Source: Ignavibacteria bacterium (GTDB lineage Bacteria > Bacteroidota > Ignavibacteria > Tepidaquicellales > Tepidaquicellaceae). Taken from it: a stretch of DNA of 64,000 bases. How positions within the stretch are numbered: the first letter of the stretch is position 1; each line of letters opens with the position of its first letter. A program made the position numbers and the translations under genes. Below the pieces are notes generated by a model. It saw nothing but the letters and a program-made list of their open reading frames with translations, was not told where the DNA came from and made no database searches. The DNA lies in assembly GCA_041649015.1 (NCBI GenBank), contig JBAZNU010000004.1:281155-345154 (forward strand). The letters are read 5' to 3'. Below are positions 9,327-17,015 of this stretch, one piece after another.

Positions 9327-10928
9327 TTAATATTTCCCCTTTTTTTGTTTAGAGGTTATCTGGGGCGATATCTTTAATTCCTCTTTATATTCTATATTAT
9401 CTTTTTTGTTCGGTTCTTCTTTATTTGTAAGCGGAATGGTTACCGTAAATGTTGAGCCTTTTCCAATTTCGCTTTCAACCTCAATGCTTCCCTTCATCAA
9501 TTCTATAAATCTTTTTGCTATGGATAATCCTAAACCCGTTCCTTCGAAATTCCTTCCGTACCCTTCGCTTTCCTGTCTGAACGGTTCAAATATTATTTTC
9601 TGTTTCTCTTTTACTATTCCTATACCCGTATCTTTAACCTTGAATACCATATTCTCGATATTAGCGTCAAGTGTAAGTGTAATACCTCCTTTTTTCGTGT
9701 ATACAATAGCATTCTTCAACAAATTGTTTAATACATGCATTAAAAATCTCTCGTCAATATGAGCCGTTAGTTTGTTAACTAATATTTCTTTTTGGATGTA
9801 TAATTCTTTACTTTTTGCCATCACTTCGAATCTATTCACAACATTATTTACAATATTAATAATATTAACTTCTTTATACAGAGCAGTCACACTCTCTGCT
9901 TCAAGTTTTGAGAAATTTAATAACAGGTCAAGTGTTTCCAGCAGCCTTTTTCCGCTTTTCTCTATCACATTTACACAGTGTAGCTGTTCTTTATCATTAA
10001 TATCATCCTTTAGTATCTCAGTAAATCCAAGTATTCCGTTTAAAGGGGTTCTTATTTCATGGCTCATGTTTGCTAGAAAGCTTGATTTAACTCTGCTCGC
10101 TTCTTCTGCCTTCTCCTTTGCTTCTATTAGTTGAATCTCTGCTGCTTTTCTTATTGATATATCCTCGAGTACACCGTCAACCCATAGTAAATTACCGTCA
10201 TTATCAAACCTTCCCTTTGCTGCGACGTTTACCCAGATTAATTTTTTTGTATAATTGTACATCTGCATCTCAATATTCTTTACTTCTCTGTTTTCTTTTA
10301 CTGCTGTCAAGAAATCTTTTCGTACTTTTGGATCTGGGTAAAAATCCCATGCTGAGATTTTCGACATTTCTTCGGATAATTCTATATCTGTATTATAATA
10401 TCCCATTATTTTTAAAAATGCAGGATTTACTTGAAGTAACTTTCCGCTGGGCTCTACTTGATAAACACCTACTGCAAGATTTTCAATTAGAGTTCTGTAT
10501 TTATATTCGCTCTCGATTAATGCTTTTTGTGCTTTCTCTTTTTCTATATTCAAATCTCTTGTTCTTAATGCTGATTTAACCGCAGGATAAATCCTGTGTA
10601 TTTGCTCTTTAAGTACATAGTCATCCGCACCCGCTTTTATGCAATCAACAGCGGTTATTTCGTCTATCGATCCCGTTACAATTATAAATGGAACCATTGG
10701 GGCTGTTTCCATTCTTATCCTGAGAGCTGTCAGTCCGTCAAATACCGGCATTGTATAATCCGATAAAATAATGTCCGGATTAATTTCTATTAAAGCTTTC
10801 CTGTATTCATTTTCAGTATCAACAACGTGTATACTGAATTTCATACTGTTTTTTGAGAATTCTTTTTCAAGCAGTTTTACATCATTAATGTTATCTTCAG
10901 CTAATAGTATCTTAATTGTGTCGTCCAT
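9327..10928 (-). CDS. REC-PAS histidine kinase
   Basis: 533 aa. REC at 1-125 (IKILLAEDNINDVKLL, phospho-acceptor Asp57 in IILSDYTMP), PAS at ~138-262 (YRTLIENLAVGVYQVEPSGK), a short helical linker, HisKA with His290 (FLANMSHEIRTPLNGILGF) and HATPase (VKDTGIGI, GTGLGLSIAKRF). It lies 33 bases downstream of the Rcp1-like regulator gene in the same minus-strand operon, so it may accept phosphate through its own N-terminal REC. The frame ends in a lysine-rich tail within an A7G4 homopolymer run, exactly where a -1 shift would join it to a C-terminal receiver domain (see 8974-9282). Without the shift it is still a complete kinase. Confidence 0.92.
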   Translation of the reverse strand: MDDTIKILLAEDNINDVKLLEKEFSKNSMKFSIHVVDTENEYRKALIEINPDIILSDYTMPVFDGLTALRIRMETAPMVPFIIVTGSIDEITAVDCIKAGADDYVLKEQIHRIYPAVKSALRTRDLNIEKEKAQKALIESEYKYRTLIENLAVGVYQVEPSGKLLQVNPAFLKIMGYYNTDIELSEEMSKISAWDFYPDPKVRKDFLTAVKENREVKNIEMQMYNYTKKLIWVNVAAKGRFDNDGNLLWVDGVLEDISIRKAAEIQLIEAKEKAEEASRVKSSFLANMSHEIRTPLNGILGFTEILKDDINDKEQLHCVNVIEKSGKRLLETLDLLLNFSKLEAESVTALYKEVNIINIVNNVVNRFEVMAKSKELYIQKEILVNKLTAHIDERFLMHVLNNLLKNAIVYTKKGGITLTLDANIENMVFKVKDTGIGIVKEKQKIIFEPFRQESEGYGRNFEGTGLGLSIAKRFIELMKGSIEVESEIGKGSTFTVTIPLTNKEEPNKKDNIEYKEELKISPQITSKQKKGKY

Positions 10929-10961
10929 AAATTAAACTTTTGAGGTTTATATTATATTTTT

Positions 10962-11402
10962 CTATACTGGTGGCTCATTCATCAATACCCAGTATAATCC
11001 TAAATTTGAAACCGCATCCAGAAACTTTTCAAAATCTAAAGGTTTTACAACATAGCTGTTAACTCCTAATTTATAACATTCTTCAATGTCTCTGCTTTCC
11101 TTTGATGAAGTAAGCACTACTACCGGTATCCTCTTCGTAATATCTTCTGACTTTATTTTTCTGAGTACCTCAATTCCGTCAACAAGCGGAAGTTTTAAAT
11201 CTAAAAAAATCACTTTTGGCACTACCTTGAAATTTCTGTCTGAGTACACGCCCTGTGCAAATAAAAAATCTAATGCCGCTGCACCGTCTTTAATGACTGT
11301 TACCTTGTTGGCAAGGTTGTGTTTCTGAAGTGCTTTCAACGTCAATTTAACGTCGCTTGGATTGTCTTCAATCAAGAGTATTTCTACTGGTGTGGAATTC
11401 AT
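10962..11402 (-). CDS. Rcp1-like single-domain response regulator
   Basis: 146 aa, one REC domain. The acidic pocket is in ILLIEDNPSDVKLT, the phospho-acceptor is Asp68 (VIFLDLKLPLVDG), and the switch residues are in VVLTSSKE and YVVKPLDF. The pattern with the loop FAQGVYSDRN and the C-terminal WVLMNEPP is the Rcp1 type that usually partners phytochrome-like or multi-PAS kinases. It follows the 1070-aa kinase gene by 82 bases on the minus strand, which fits this pairing. It has no output domain and probably shuttles phosphate to the REC-PAS kinase encoded 33 bases downstream. Confidence 0.93.
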   Translation of the reverse strand: MNSTPVEILLIEDNPSDVKLTLKALQKHNLANKVTVIKDGAAALDFLFAQGVYSDRNFKVVPKVIFLDLKLPLVDGIEVLRKIKSEDITKRIPVVVLTSSKESRDIEECYKLGVNSYVVKPLDFEKFLDAVSNLGLYWVLMNEPPV

Positions 11403-11484
11403 AATCTATTTCTGATTTTATAAAATTTTAAATTCTAGATAATCAATTTTATGTTTAATATAATAATTTTACATTATATTTACT

Positions 11485-14400
11485 CTATATCTTTGGCAAT
11501 GAGAAATAAAACACCGTTTCTTTCCCCGGATTGCTTTCTGCCCATGCTTTACCGTTATGTTTAGCAATAATTCTCTGTATAATCGCTAATCCTACGCCTG
11601 TTCCCTCATACTCCTCAACACTGTGCAGCCTTTGAAATACTCCAAATAGTTTATGTACATATTTCATGTCAAAACCAACACCATTGTCCTTTACATAGTA
11701 AACTACTTCTGTCTCCTTATCCGTTGATCCAACTTCTATAACTGGTTTCGGTGTCTTCGATGAATATTTTATAGCGTTTGAAATCAGGTTTATTACAACC
11801 TGCTTAATTAGTGAATAATCACCCTTTATATTTGGTATTTCTTTAATATTAAAAACTGTATTCTTATTCTCAGCATATTCTTTTTGCTCATTAATAATAC
11901 TCTTAAATAGCTCTTTCATTTTAATCTCATACATGTCCATCTTCTTTCTGCCGTATCTTGAAAGTTCAAGCAGATCATCTATCAGTATTGCCATTCTTTC
12001 TGAATTCTTCATTATATCTTCCAGGTAATCTTTTCCTTCATCATCAAGTTTCTCATAATAATCTTCCTTCAGTAATTTCGAAAACCCGGATATCGCTCTT
12101 AAAGGTGCACGAAGGTCGTGCGATACCGAATATGAAAAAGCCTCCAATTCTTTGTTCGATTCTTCAAGTTGGAATGTCCTCTCTGTAACCCGTACTTCAA
12201 GCTCTTCATTTATTCTCCTTATCATGTTTTCCATCGCTTTTCGTTCTGTTATATCATTTACGACGGCTATCCGGCAATCTTTTCCTTTGAAGATTATGTC
12301 ATGTGAAGTCGCAAAAATATCGATTAACGTACCGTCTGCTTTCTTGTGCTTCCATTCACCCGCATAATTGTGACCCTTTAAATTCATTGCAAGATCTGTT
12401 ATAGGAACTTGCTGCTCATCGGGATAAAGGTCTGGTAATATCATCTCAGTAATCTGCTCTTTATTGTATCCGTAATGTTTGAGAAATGCTTCATTCACTG
12501 CTATCAGCTGTAGAGTAACTCGTTCGTAAATCAGCATCGGAACGGGATTGTACTCAAACAGCATTCTGTACCTTTTTTCCGATTCCTGAACTTTCTTTTC
12601 AGCTAATTTTCTTTCTGTAATATCAAGTAATGAAGCGACACTTTTCTTTGTTCCTGGTATCATATCAATCGTTATCAGCACGTTTCTAATATTCCCCGTT
12701 TTATCCACGAACCTAAATTCATAATTCCTTTCCGCTTTTGATGGGTCAGTTCTCCTCAATCTATGCTTCTCTTTCATTAATTCAATATCATCTTTATGTA
12801 CAAATTTCTCCCAGTGCATTTTACCCTCAATTTCTTCTTTCTTAAATCCCGAGATCTCTACGAACTTTGAATTAACCTGTGAATATGTCGTGTCTTCATT
12901 TATTATTGCCGTAGCATTTCCTGTCGTTTCAAATATTGTCCTGTAATAATGCTCGCTCTCTATAATTTTTTGTTCTGCTTCAATCCTTTCAGTAATATCT
13001 TCCGAAATCCCAAGAAGATAAAGTGGATTTCCATGTATGTCGTTGATTGCAATCTTTTGAGTGTGTAATATCTTTGTTCCCGATTTTGTGTTTATCTTTT
13101 CCTGTGGTATGTTCATGGGTTTACCGGATTCAATTACCTCCTTGTCTTTTGAGGTAAATTTATCAGCCTGTTCTTTTGGGAAAAAGTCATAATCATTCTT
13201 TCCCTCTAATTCTTGCCTTGTATATCCTAAAAGCCTTTCTCCAGCTTTGTTTAATCTGAAAAATCGCAGCTCCTTGGCATCTTTTAAAAATATCATGTTA
13301 GGAATATTATCCACAATAGATATTAATAATCTTTCACTTTCCTTCAAATCATCTTCTGCTTTTTTCTTTATTCCGGCGTTTTCTATATTTTCGATTGCAT
13401 AAGATATGTTGTCAGCAACTTCAAGCAGCAGACTTATTTCGTTCTCGTTGAAGAAATTTGGATTTTCTGAATATAAATTAAACGAACCAATTATTTTGTC
13501 ATGTAATTTAAGTGGTAATGCTATCGATGAACGGTAACCCCGTTTCAATGCCTCCTCCCTCCATGGTTCAATTATCGGGTCGTTTGCTATATCATTGCAA
13601 AAATAGTGACTGCCTTTGTTTATTGCAGCAGCTGTTGGTCCTGTTCCGACTAATTCATTATCTAATGCTATCTTCATAATACTCGAAAGATATCCATCCT
13701 CGTGTCCGTCCCAAAACTTTGGATTCACTATTCGAGTGTTTTCATCTACTATTCCAATCCAGGCCATTCTAAACTTACCGTGTTCAATCGCAATCTTACA
13801 CGTTTTCCTGAATATTTCATTAATGTCGCTTTCCCTTACTATCAATTGATTTATTTGACTTATAACAACGTATGTTCTGTTTACTTTTTCTAATTCATGC
13901 AGTGCTTTTTTACGCTCGGTAATGTCGTGAAAAAATATTGATAAGCCCTCTTTCGTGGGATATATTCTGTTCTCAAACCATTTATCGTATGGTGGATAAT
14001 ATTCTTCCAGTTTTACAAATGTTTGCTCTCTAAAAGCTTTTTCGTAAGCCTGGTGAAATAGCTGCCCAACTCCTTCAGGAAATTCTGTCCAAATGTGCTT
14101 CCCGATTATTTTCTTCGGATCTCTTGCAAAGATTTCACCAGCGCGTTTGTTCATGTATGTATAACACCAGTTTTTATCCAGTGTTACAAATGCATCAGAA
14201 ATACTTTCAACAATCTCATTAAGCTGCTGATTTGATTTTTCTATCAGCATTTCCGCTTCTTTACGTTTTGTAATATCATGTACTTCTGTTATAAAGTATC
14301 CTTTGGTAGGACTGTGAGACCTTATATGCAGCCATTTATTTCTGGTTTTTGAATAAAAATCTATCGACTTATTCTTTCCATTTAATGCTACTTCTCCGTA

Positions 14401-14697
14401 ATATTCAATCCAGTCTTTTTTCTTCAGTTTGAAATCAGGTATCACTTCCGTAACCCTTTTTCCCAAAATATCCTTTGCCTTAAGACCCATCAAACTTTCG
14501 AATGCCGGATTTACCTCTATATACTCAAAATCTATCGGTTTGCCTCTACTGTCAACTATTATTTTTTGATAAGCATATCCGCTCTCGAAATTATTCAGTA
14601 TATGTTGATAATTAAGAATGGATTTTGATTTATTTCTGCTTCCCGATGCCTTTGTACCTTGATTTGCTTGTTTGATAGTATCTTTTGTCTTAGCCAT
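11485..14697 (-). CDS. Multi-PAS/GAF sensor histidine kinase (phytochrome-type kinase core)
   Basis: 1070 aa, cytosolic. Several PAS repeats are separated by DITERK-like linkers (HDITKRKEAE, HDITERKKAL, EDITERIEAE, LDITERKLAE, NDITERKAME), i.e. about five PAS units, with one GAF domain near residues 275-440 (VISQINQLIVRESDINEIF). The kinase core is HisKA with His860 (SVSHDLRAPLRAISGFSKLL) and HATPase (YVKDNGVGFD, EGTGVGLAIIQRII), the phytochrome-like subclass that works with Rcp1-type regulators. First gene of the minus-strand relay operon. It has no bilin-binding GAF cysteine that I can recognise, so the signals may be redox or small ligands rather than light. Confidence 0.92.
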   Translation of the reverse strand: MAKTKDTIKQANQGTKASGSRNKSKSILNYQHILNNFESGYAYQKIIVDSRGKPIDFEYIEVNPAFESLMGLKAKDILGKRVTEVIPDFKLKKKDWIEYYGEVALNGKNKSIDFYSKTRNKWLHIRSHSPTKGYFITEVHDITKRKEAEMLIEKSNQQLNEIVESISDAFVTLDKNWCYTYMNKRAGEIFARDPKKIIGKHIWTEFPEGVGQLFHQAYEKAFREQTFVKLEEYYPPYDKWFENRIYPTKEGLSIFFHDITERKKALHELEKVNRTYVVISQINQLIVRESDINEIFRKTCKIAIEHGKFRMAWIGIVDENTRIVNPKFWDGHEDGYLSSIMKIALDNELVGTGPTAAAINKGSHYFCNDIANDPIIEPWREEALKRGYRSSIALPLKLHDKIIGSFNLYSENPNFFNENEISLLLEVADNISYAIENIENAGIKKKAEDDLKESERLLISIVDNIPNMIFLKDAKELRFFRLNKAGERLLGYTRQELEGKNDYDFFPKEQADKFTSKDKEVIESGKPMNIPQEKINTKSGTKILHTQKIAINDIHGNPLYLLGISEDITERIEAEQKIIESEHYYRTIFETTGNATAIINEDTTYSQVNSKFVEISGFKKEEIEGKMHWEKFVHKDDIELMKEKHRLRRTDPSKAERNYEFRFVDKTGNIRNVLITIDMIPGTKKSVASLLDITERKLAEKKVQESEKRYRMLFEYNPVPMLIYERVTLQLIAVNEAFLKHYGYNKEQITEMILPDLYPDEQQVPITDLAMNLKGHNYAGEWKHKKADGTLIDIFATSHDIIFKGKDCRIAVVNDITERKAMENMIRRINEELEVRVTERTFQLEESNKELEAFSYSVSHDLRAPLRAISGFSKLLKEDYYEKLDDEGKDYLEDIMKNSERMAILIDDLLELSRYGRKKMDMYEIKMKELFKSIINEQKEYAENKNTVFNIKEIPNIKGDYSLIKQVVINLISNAIKYSSKTPKPVIEVGSTDKETEVVYYVKDNGVGFDMKYVHKLFGVFQRLHSVEEYEGTGVGLAIIQRIIAKHNGKAWAESNPGKETVFYFSLPKI

Positions 14698-14799
14698 GTC
14701 AATTTTTAATGTAAAATTAAAAAAGGCTTGTTAATTTAAATTACTAAAATTACAACTTTATGGAGATATATGTACAATACTAAATATTTCTTAATTATT

Positions 14800-14836
14800 A
14801 AAGGGATTTTTTATTGTGCATTAATCCCTTTTTTTG
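14800..14836 (+). terminator. Terminator-like hairpin without an assigned gene
   Basis: AAAGGGATT (14800-14808) pairs with AATCCCTTT (14823-14831), followed by a T run to 14835. This is a 9-bp stem with a T tract on the plus strand. No plus-strand gene ends upstream of it: the kinase to the left is on the minus strand and starts at 14697. It may end antisense transcription or a small RNA starting between 14698 and 14790, or may be chance in AT-rich DNA. Confidence 0.4.
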
Positions 14837-14933
14837 TGTCAGTAAGTGATTCAATTAAATTAAATTTTCTCATATTCTATTTTACTGAGGATTTCAAATA
14901 ATATTAAAAATCAAAGCCTAATTGTTCTAAAAT

Positions 14934-15020
14934 AAAAAAGCCCTGCATGTAATTATCCTGCATGGCTTCTGCTTCTTGCTCCCAATGAGAAATACCTTTC
15001 TCACGGGATGTTTTCACACC
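14934..15020 (-). pseudogene. Decayed copy of tRNA-Glu 3' end plus terminator
   Basis: This segment aligns with 15025-15100. Both contain a run of A, GCCCTGCA(T/A)G, TAATTATC, a stem 3' arm, GGCTTCTGCTT, then GCTCCCAA(T/C)GAGAA and, after a diverged section, GTTTTCAC. In the right-hand copy these are the terminator and the acceptor/T-arm/variable region of a functional tRNA-Glu. In this copy the stem has two mismatches, the T-loop is destroyed and the anticodon half is missing, so no tRNA can form. It is best read as a relic of a tandem duplication of tRNA-Glu. Confidence 0.6.
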
Positions 15021-15024
15021 TAAT

Positions 15025-15057
15025 AAAAAAGCCCTGCAAGTAATTATCTTGCAGGGC
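15025..15057 (-). terminator. Rho-independent terminator of tRNA-Glu
   Basis: A 10-bp perfect stem, GCCCTGCAAG (15031-15040) with CTTGCAGGGC (15048-15057), loop TAATTAT, followed on the minus strand by a U tract (A run at 15025-15030). It lies 10 bases beyond the tRNA-Glu 3' end. Confidence 0.85.
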
Positions 15058-15067
15058 TTCTGCTTTG

Positions 15068-15139
15068 CGCTCCCAACGAGAATCGAACTCGTGTTTTCAC
15101 TGTGAAAGAGTGGTGTCCTAACCCCTAGACGATGGGAGC
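15068..15139 (-). tRNA. tRNA-Glu (anticodon UUC)
   Basis: 72 bases on the minus strand. The acceptor arms GCTCCCA and TGGGAGC pair fully, the D arm is GTCT/GGAC, the anticodon loop CTTTCAC gives UUC, and the T arm is ACGAG-TTCGATT-CTCGT. One C-A mismatch closes the anticodon stem. No CCA is encoded (GCAA follows). An intrinsic terminator follows directly. Confidence 0.95.
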
Positions 15140-15757
15140 GGATTTTACATAAACAATAAAGATACTAATTTAATGAATTTATTTCAAGAGCGAAATTAAA
15201 TAACCTTTTCTAAAAATTCTCAGTTCTCTCCGGTACGTCTCTGTAACTTCATCAGATTCCTAAAATAAGAATTAATCTCTTTTTGTGTCCTTATCTGTTG
15301 ATATGTTTCGGTCTTTAACAAAATACTAATTTTTTCATAATGAATATTCATTCAAAAAAATATTCGACATTCTCTGTTTTTATCTTGACTTTTTTGTATA
15401 ATATTTCTATTATAATTGAATCAATTAGGATATTGTTTTACGTTACCGATTGAGCTGATATTACCTAAAGACTTCGAAAATATGCCGTTTTTGAGTCCGA
15501 AATTTAAAAATTAGCTGATAATTGAAATAAGATATTATTTTGTAAAAACAATAACTTAAATATAGGTTACCTATTAGAAGCCTATCTATTTCCTAACAAA
15601 AACCTATTAATCTCCTAATTACCTTCTAACTTTCATCTAAACTCAACCTAAGATCCTATTTAGCCCTCATTAAGCCCTTGGGCAACACTGGTAAATCGGA
15701 TATTAAGCCTTAATTAAATGTGCTTCATTTTTTGTTTTAATTGTTTACTTTTACCAC
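15140..15757. other. 618-base intergenic region with 11-bp phased array
   Basis: No gene seen. It holds a 14-bp perfect palindrome AATGAATATTCATT (15339-15352) that could be an operator, and the 11-bp periodic array at 15567-15676. The remainder is AT-rich. It includes the upstream regions of tRNA-Glu (minus) and of the 279-aa orphan gene (plus). Confidence 0.5.
15567..15676. repeat. 11-bp phased degenerate repeat array
   Basis: Cut into consecutive 11-mers from 15567, eight successive units carry YCTA at positions 4-7 (for example TTACCTATTAG, AAGCCTATCTA, TTTCCTAACAA, AAACCTATTAA, TCTCCTAATTA, CCTTCTAACTT, TCATCTAAACT, CAACCTAAGAT), followed by two weaker units. The other positions drift but stay A/T/C-rich. 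Eleven is not a multiple of three, so this is not coding. Similar 11-bp arrays lie at 29988-30053 and 53070-53113. Confidence 0.7.
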
Positions 15758-16597
15758 ATGGCAAAAGTAAGGGACAATCATTTAGGAGCACTTCAGGGCA
15801 AAATGGGTTCGAGTGTTTTTAAGATAAGAAAGGGGAAAACAATTGCTGCATCTGTACCCCGGAAAAGGAAAAAGGAGAAAACAGAACCCGAATCTGCTAC
15901 TATGACACGTATGGGAATACTGTCAAGGTTTGCTTCTGCAGTATGCCAAATAAACAAATTGAAAGATTTATGGAATAATTATTATGGGGTTCATTTTAGT
16001 TTTTCAGAAAAGTTTGATAATGAACCTTTTCAAAGAATTATCGCCGTAAACTATCCTTATGCTGCTACTAATTTTCTCACAACCGATACTATGCTAACAC
16101 CCGTAATGGGATGTAGTATCTTTGTGTCAAATATTGTAATTGATTCGGAAACCCTTACAATTGAATTCGATGTAAAAGACATTCTGCTTAAAAAAATTAA
16201 TCCGCATTGCGAATTCTTTCTCATGATTCATCTTTCGCACCCGCTTGAAAAAAGTTTTAATAAGATTAAACATAATCATAAATTTATAATTCTTAAGAAG
16301 TCCGGGAAATCCATCACATTCAGTGATAAAGGAAATACATTCTCATTTAATTTTAACTCTCAGTGTAAAAAAGTTTTTGATGACTTTAATAAAGCAATGA
16401 TATTCTTTTCAATCGTTTCGTACGAAGTCAATTCCCCAATCTTATGCGCAAACGCCGGAGGTTTCATACTTAAAGGCATGGACCTTCATGAAGCAGACGT
16501 GAATGAGCATGCAAGAATAAAAAGCATTAAAACAAAGAAGCAAATTAAAAAAGAAAAAGCTCGGGAAAATCCCGATTCCCAAACTGTAATCGTCTGA
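15758..16597 (+). CDS. Hypothetical protein with basic N-terminus (weak DUF6266-like start)
   Basis: 279 aa, not recognised with confidence. The first 55 residues (MAKVRDNHLGALQGKMGSSV, then a very basic stretch with PRKRKKEK and TMTRMGILSRFAS) recall the start of DUF6266-type proteins of Bacteroidota, in which a GKxG motif and an N-Q-R-rich stretch precede a beta-rich body. That resemblance is weak. The middle has alternating hydrophobic strands and the C-terminus ends in a lysine-rich tail (KTKKQIKKEKARE). No signal peptide or membrane segment. It stands alone between two long non-coding regions, which suggests an acquired or orphan gene. Confidence 0.75.
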   Translation: MAKVRDNHLGALQGKMGSSVFKIRKGKTIAASVPRKRKKEKTEPESATMTRMGILSRFASAVCQINKLKDLWNNYYGVHFSFSEKFDNEPFQRIIAVNYPYAATNFLTTDTMLTPVMGCSIFVSNIVIDSETLTIEFDVKDILLKKINPHCEFFLMIHLSHPLEKSFNKIKHNHKFIILKKSGKSITFSDKGNTFSFNFNSQCKKVFDDFNKAMIFFSIVSYEVNSPILCANAGGFILKGMDLHEADVNEHARIKSIKTKKQIKKEKARENPDSQTVIV

Positions 16598-16882
16598 ATA
16601 TAATTTTCCGCTTAATAATCTCCCAAACTGAATATGATTCGTAAGTAACCAGCTTGTTACAATCCCAAGGCTTGGTTGCACAGAAAATCACAAAGACAAT
16701 GGCAGGCATTTATACTGATTTCTCGGGGACTTTGTTTAAAAATAACTTCTTCGCAACGTTATTTATTTAATTAATTCACTCGCAAACATAATTTGATAGC
16801 TAACGGATCAATTCATTGCTCCCCGCAGTGAAATTAAAGTGTTTAAAACATAAAAAGTTCGATATGAAATAATGTATGTCTT

Positions 16883-16930
16883 AAGAATCTCCGTGCTTAT
16901 AGCGGGGAATCTTAATCTTTTATTTTTCTT
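16883..16930 (+). terminator. Terminator-like hairpin, possible attenuator
   Basis: AAGAATCTCCG (16883-16893) pairs with CGGGGAATCTT (16903-16913), with one A-A mismatch and one wobble, and is followed by AATCTTTTATTTTTC. TCCCCGC at 16820-16826 can pair instead with GCGGGGA (16902-16908), breaking the hairpin. It may simply terminate transcripts from the orphan gene 290 bases upstream. Confidence 0.45.
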
Positions 16931-16973
16931 TATAAATTGTGTGGAATTTATTTTCAAAATCCGTTGTTATTAA

Positions 16974-16994
16974 ATACGACTATAATAGTCCTAT
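16974..16994 (+). promoter_or_regulatory. IscR-type operator overlapping a -10 box
   Basis: The 21-bp inverted repeat ATAC-GACTATAATAGTC-CTAT has the core GACT-RWWWY-AGTC of the type 1 IscR binding site described for E. coli. The centre contains a perfect TATAAT (16981-16986). It lies 21 bases before the ATG of the Rrf2 gene, so binding would block the promoter and autoregulate the operon. No clear -35 hexamer was found at 16-18 bases. Confidence 0.6.
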
Positions 16995-17015
16995 TTTAAT
17001 GTCTTTATTAAATAA

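Larger units (their letters stand above)
14698..15067. other. Non-coding stretch with orphan hairpin and tRNA relic
   Basis: No convincing gene. It holds an unassigned terminator-like hairpin (14800-14836), a decayed copy of the tRNA-Glu 3' half and its terminator (14934-15020), and the intact terminator of tRNA-Glu (15025-15057). The first 100 bases are the AT-rich leader of the minus-strand kinase gene. Confidence 0.6.
16598..17015. other. 418-base intergenic region upstream of the Fe-S operon
   Basis: No gene seen. It contains a terminator-like hairpin (16883-16930) with a competing upstream pairing partner (16820-16826), and an IscR-type palindrome over a TATAAT box (16974-16994). Confidence 0.5.

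Noticed and set aside
10118..10579. 153-codon plus-strand ORF across the REC-PAS kinase
   Set aside because: A shadow of a clear kinase gene on the other strand; leucine/serine-rich composition typical of antisense frames.
14770..14901. A 43-codon plus-strand ORF with hydrophobic residues
   Set aside because: It runs through a terminator-like hairpin, has no ribosome site and its composition is what AT-rich DNA gives by chance.
15385..15402. TTGACT followed by TATAAT, like a sigma-70 promoter
   Set aside because: Only six bases separate the two hexamers, far from 16-18; and the short sigma factor here probably reads different sites.
15567..15676. CRISPR array
   Set aside because: Units are 11 bp with no spacers, no longer conserved repeat and no cas genes in the window.
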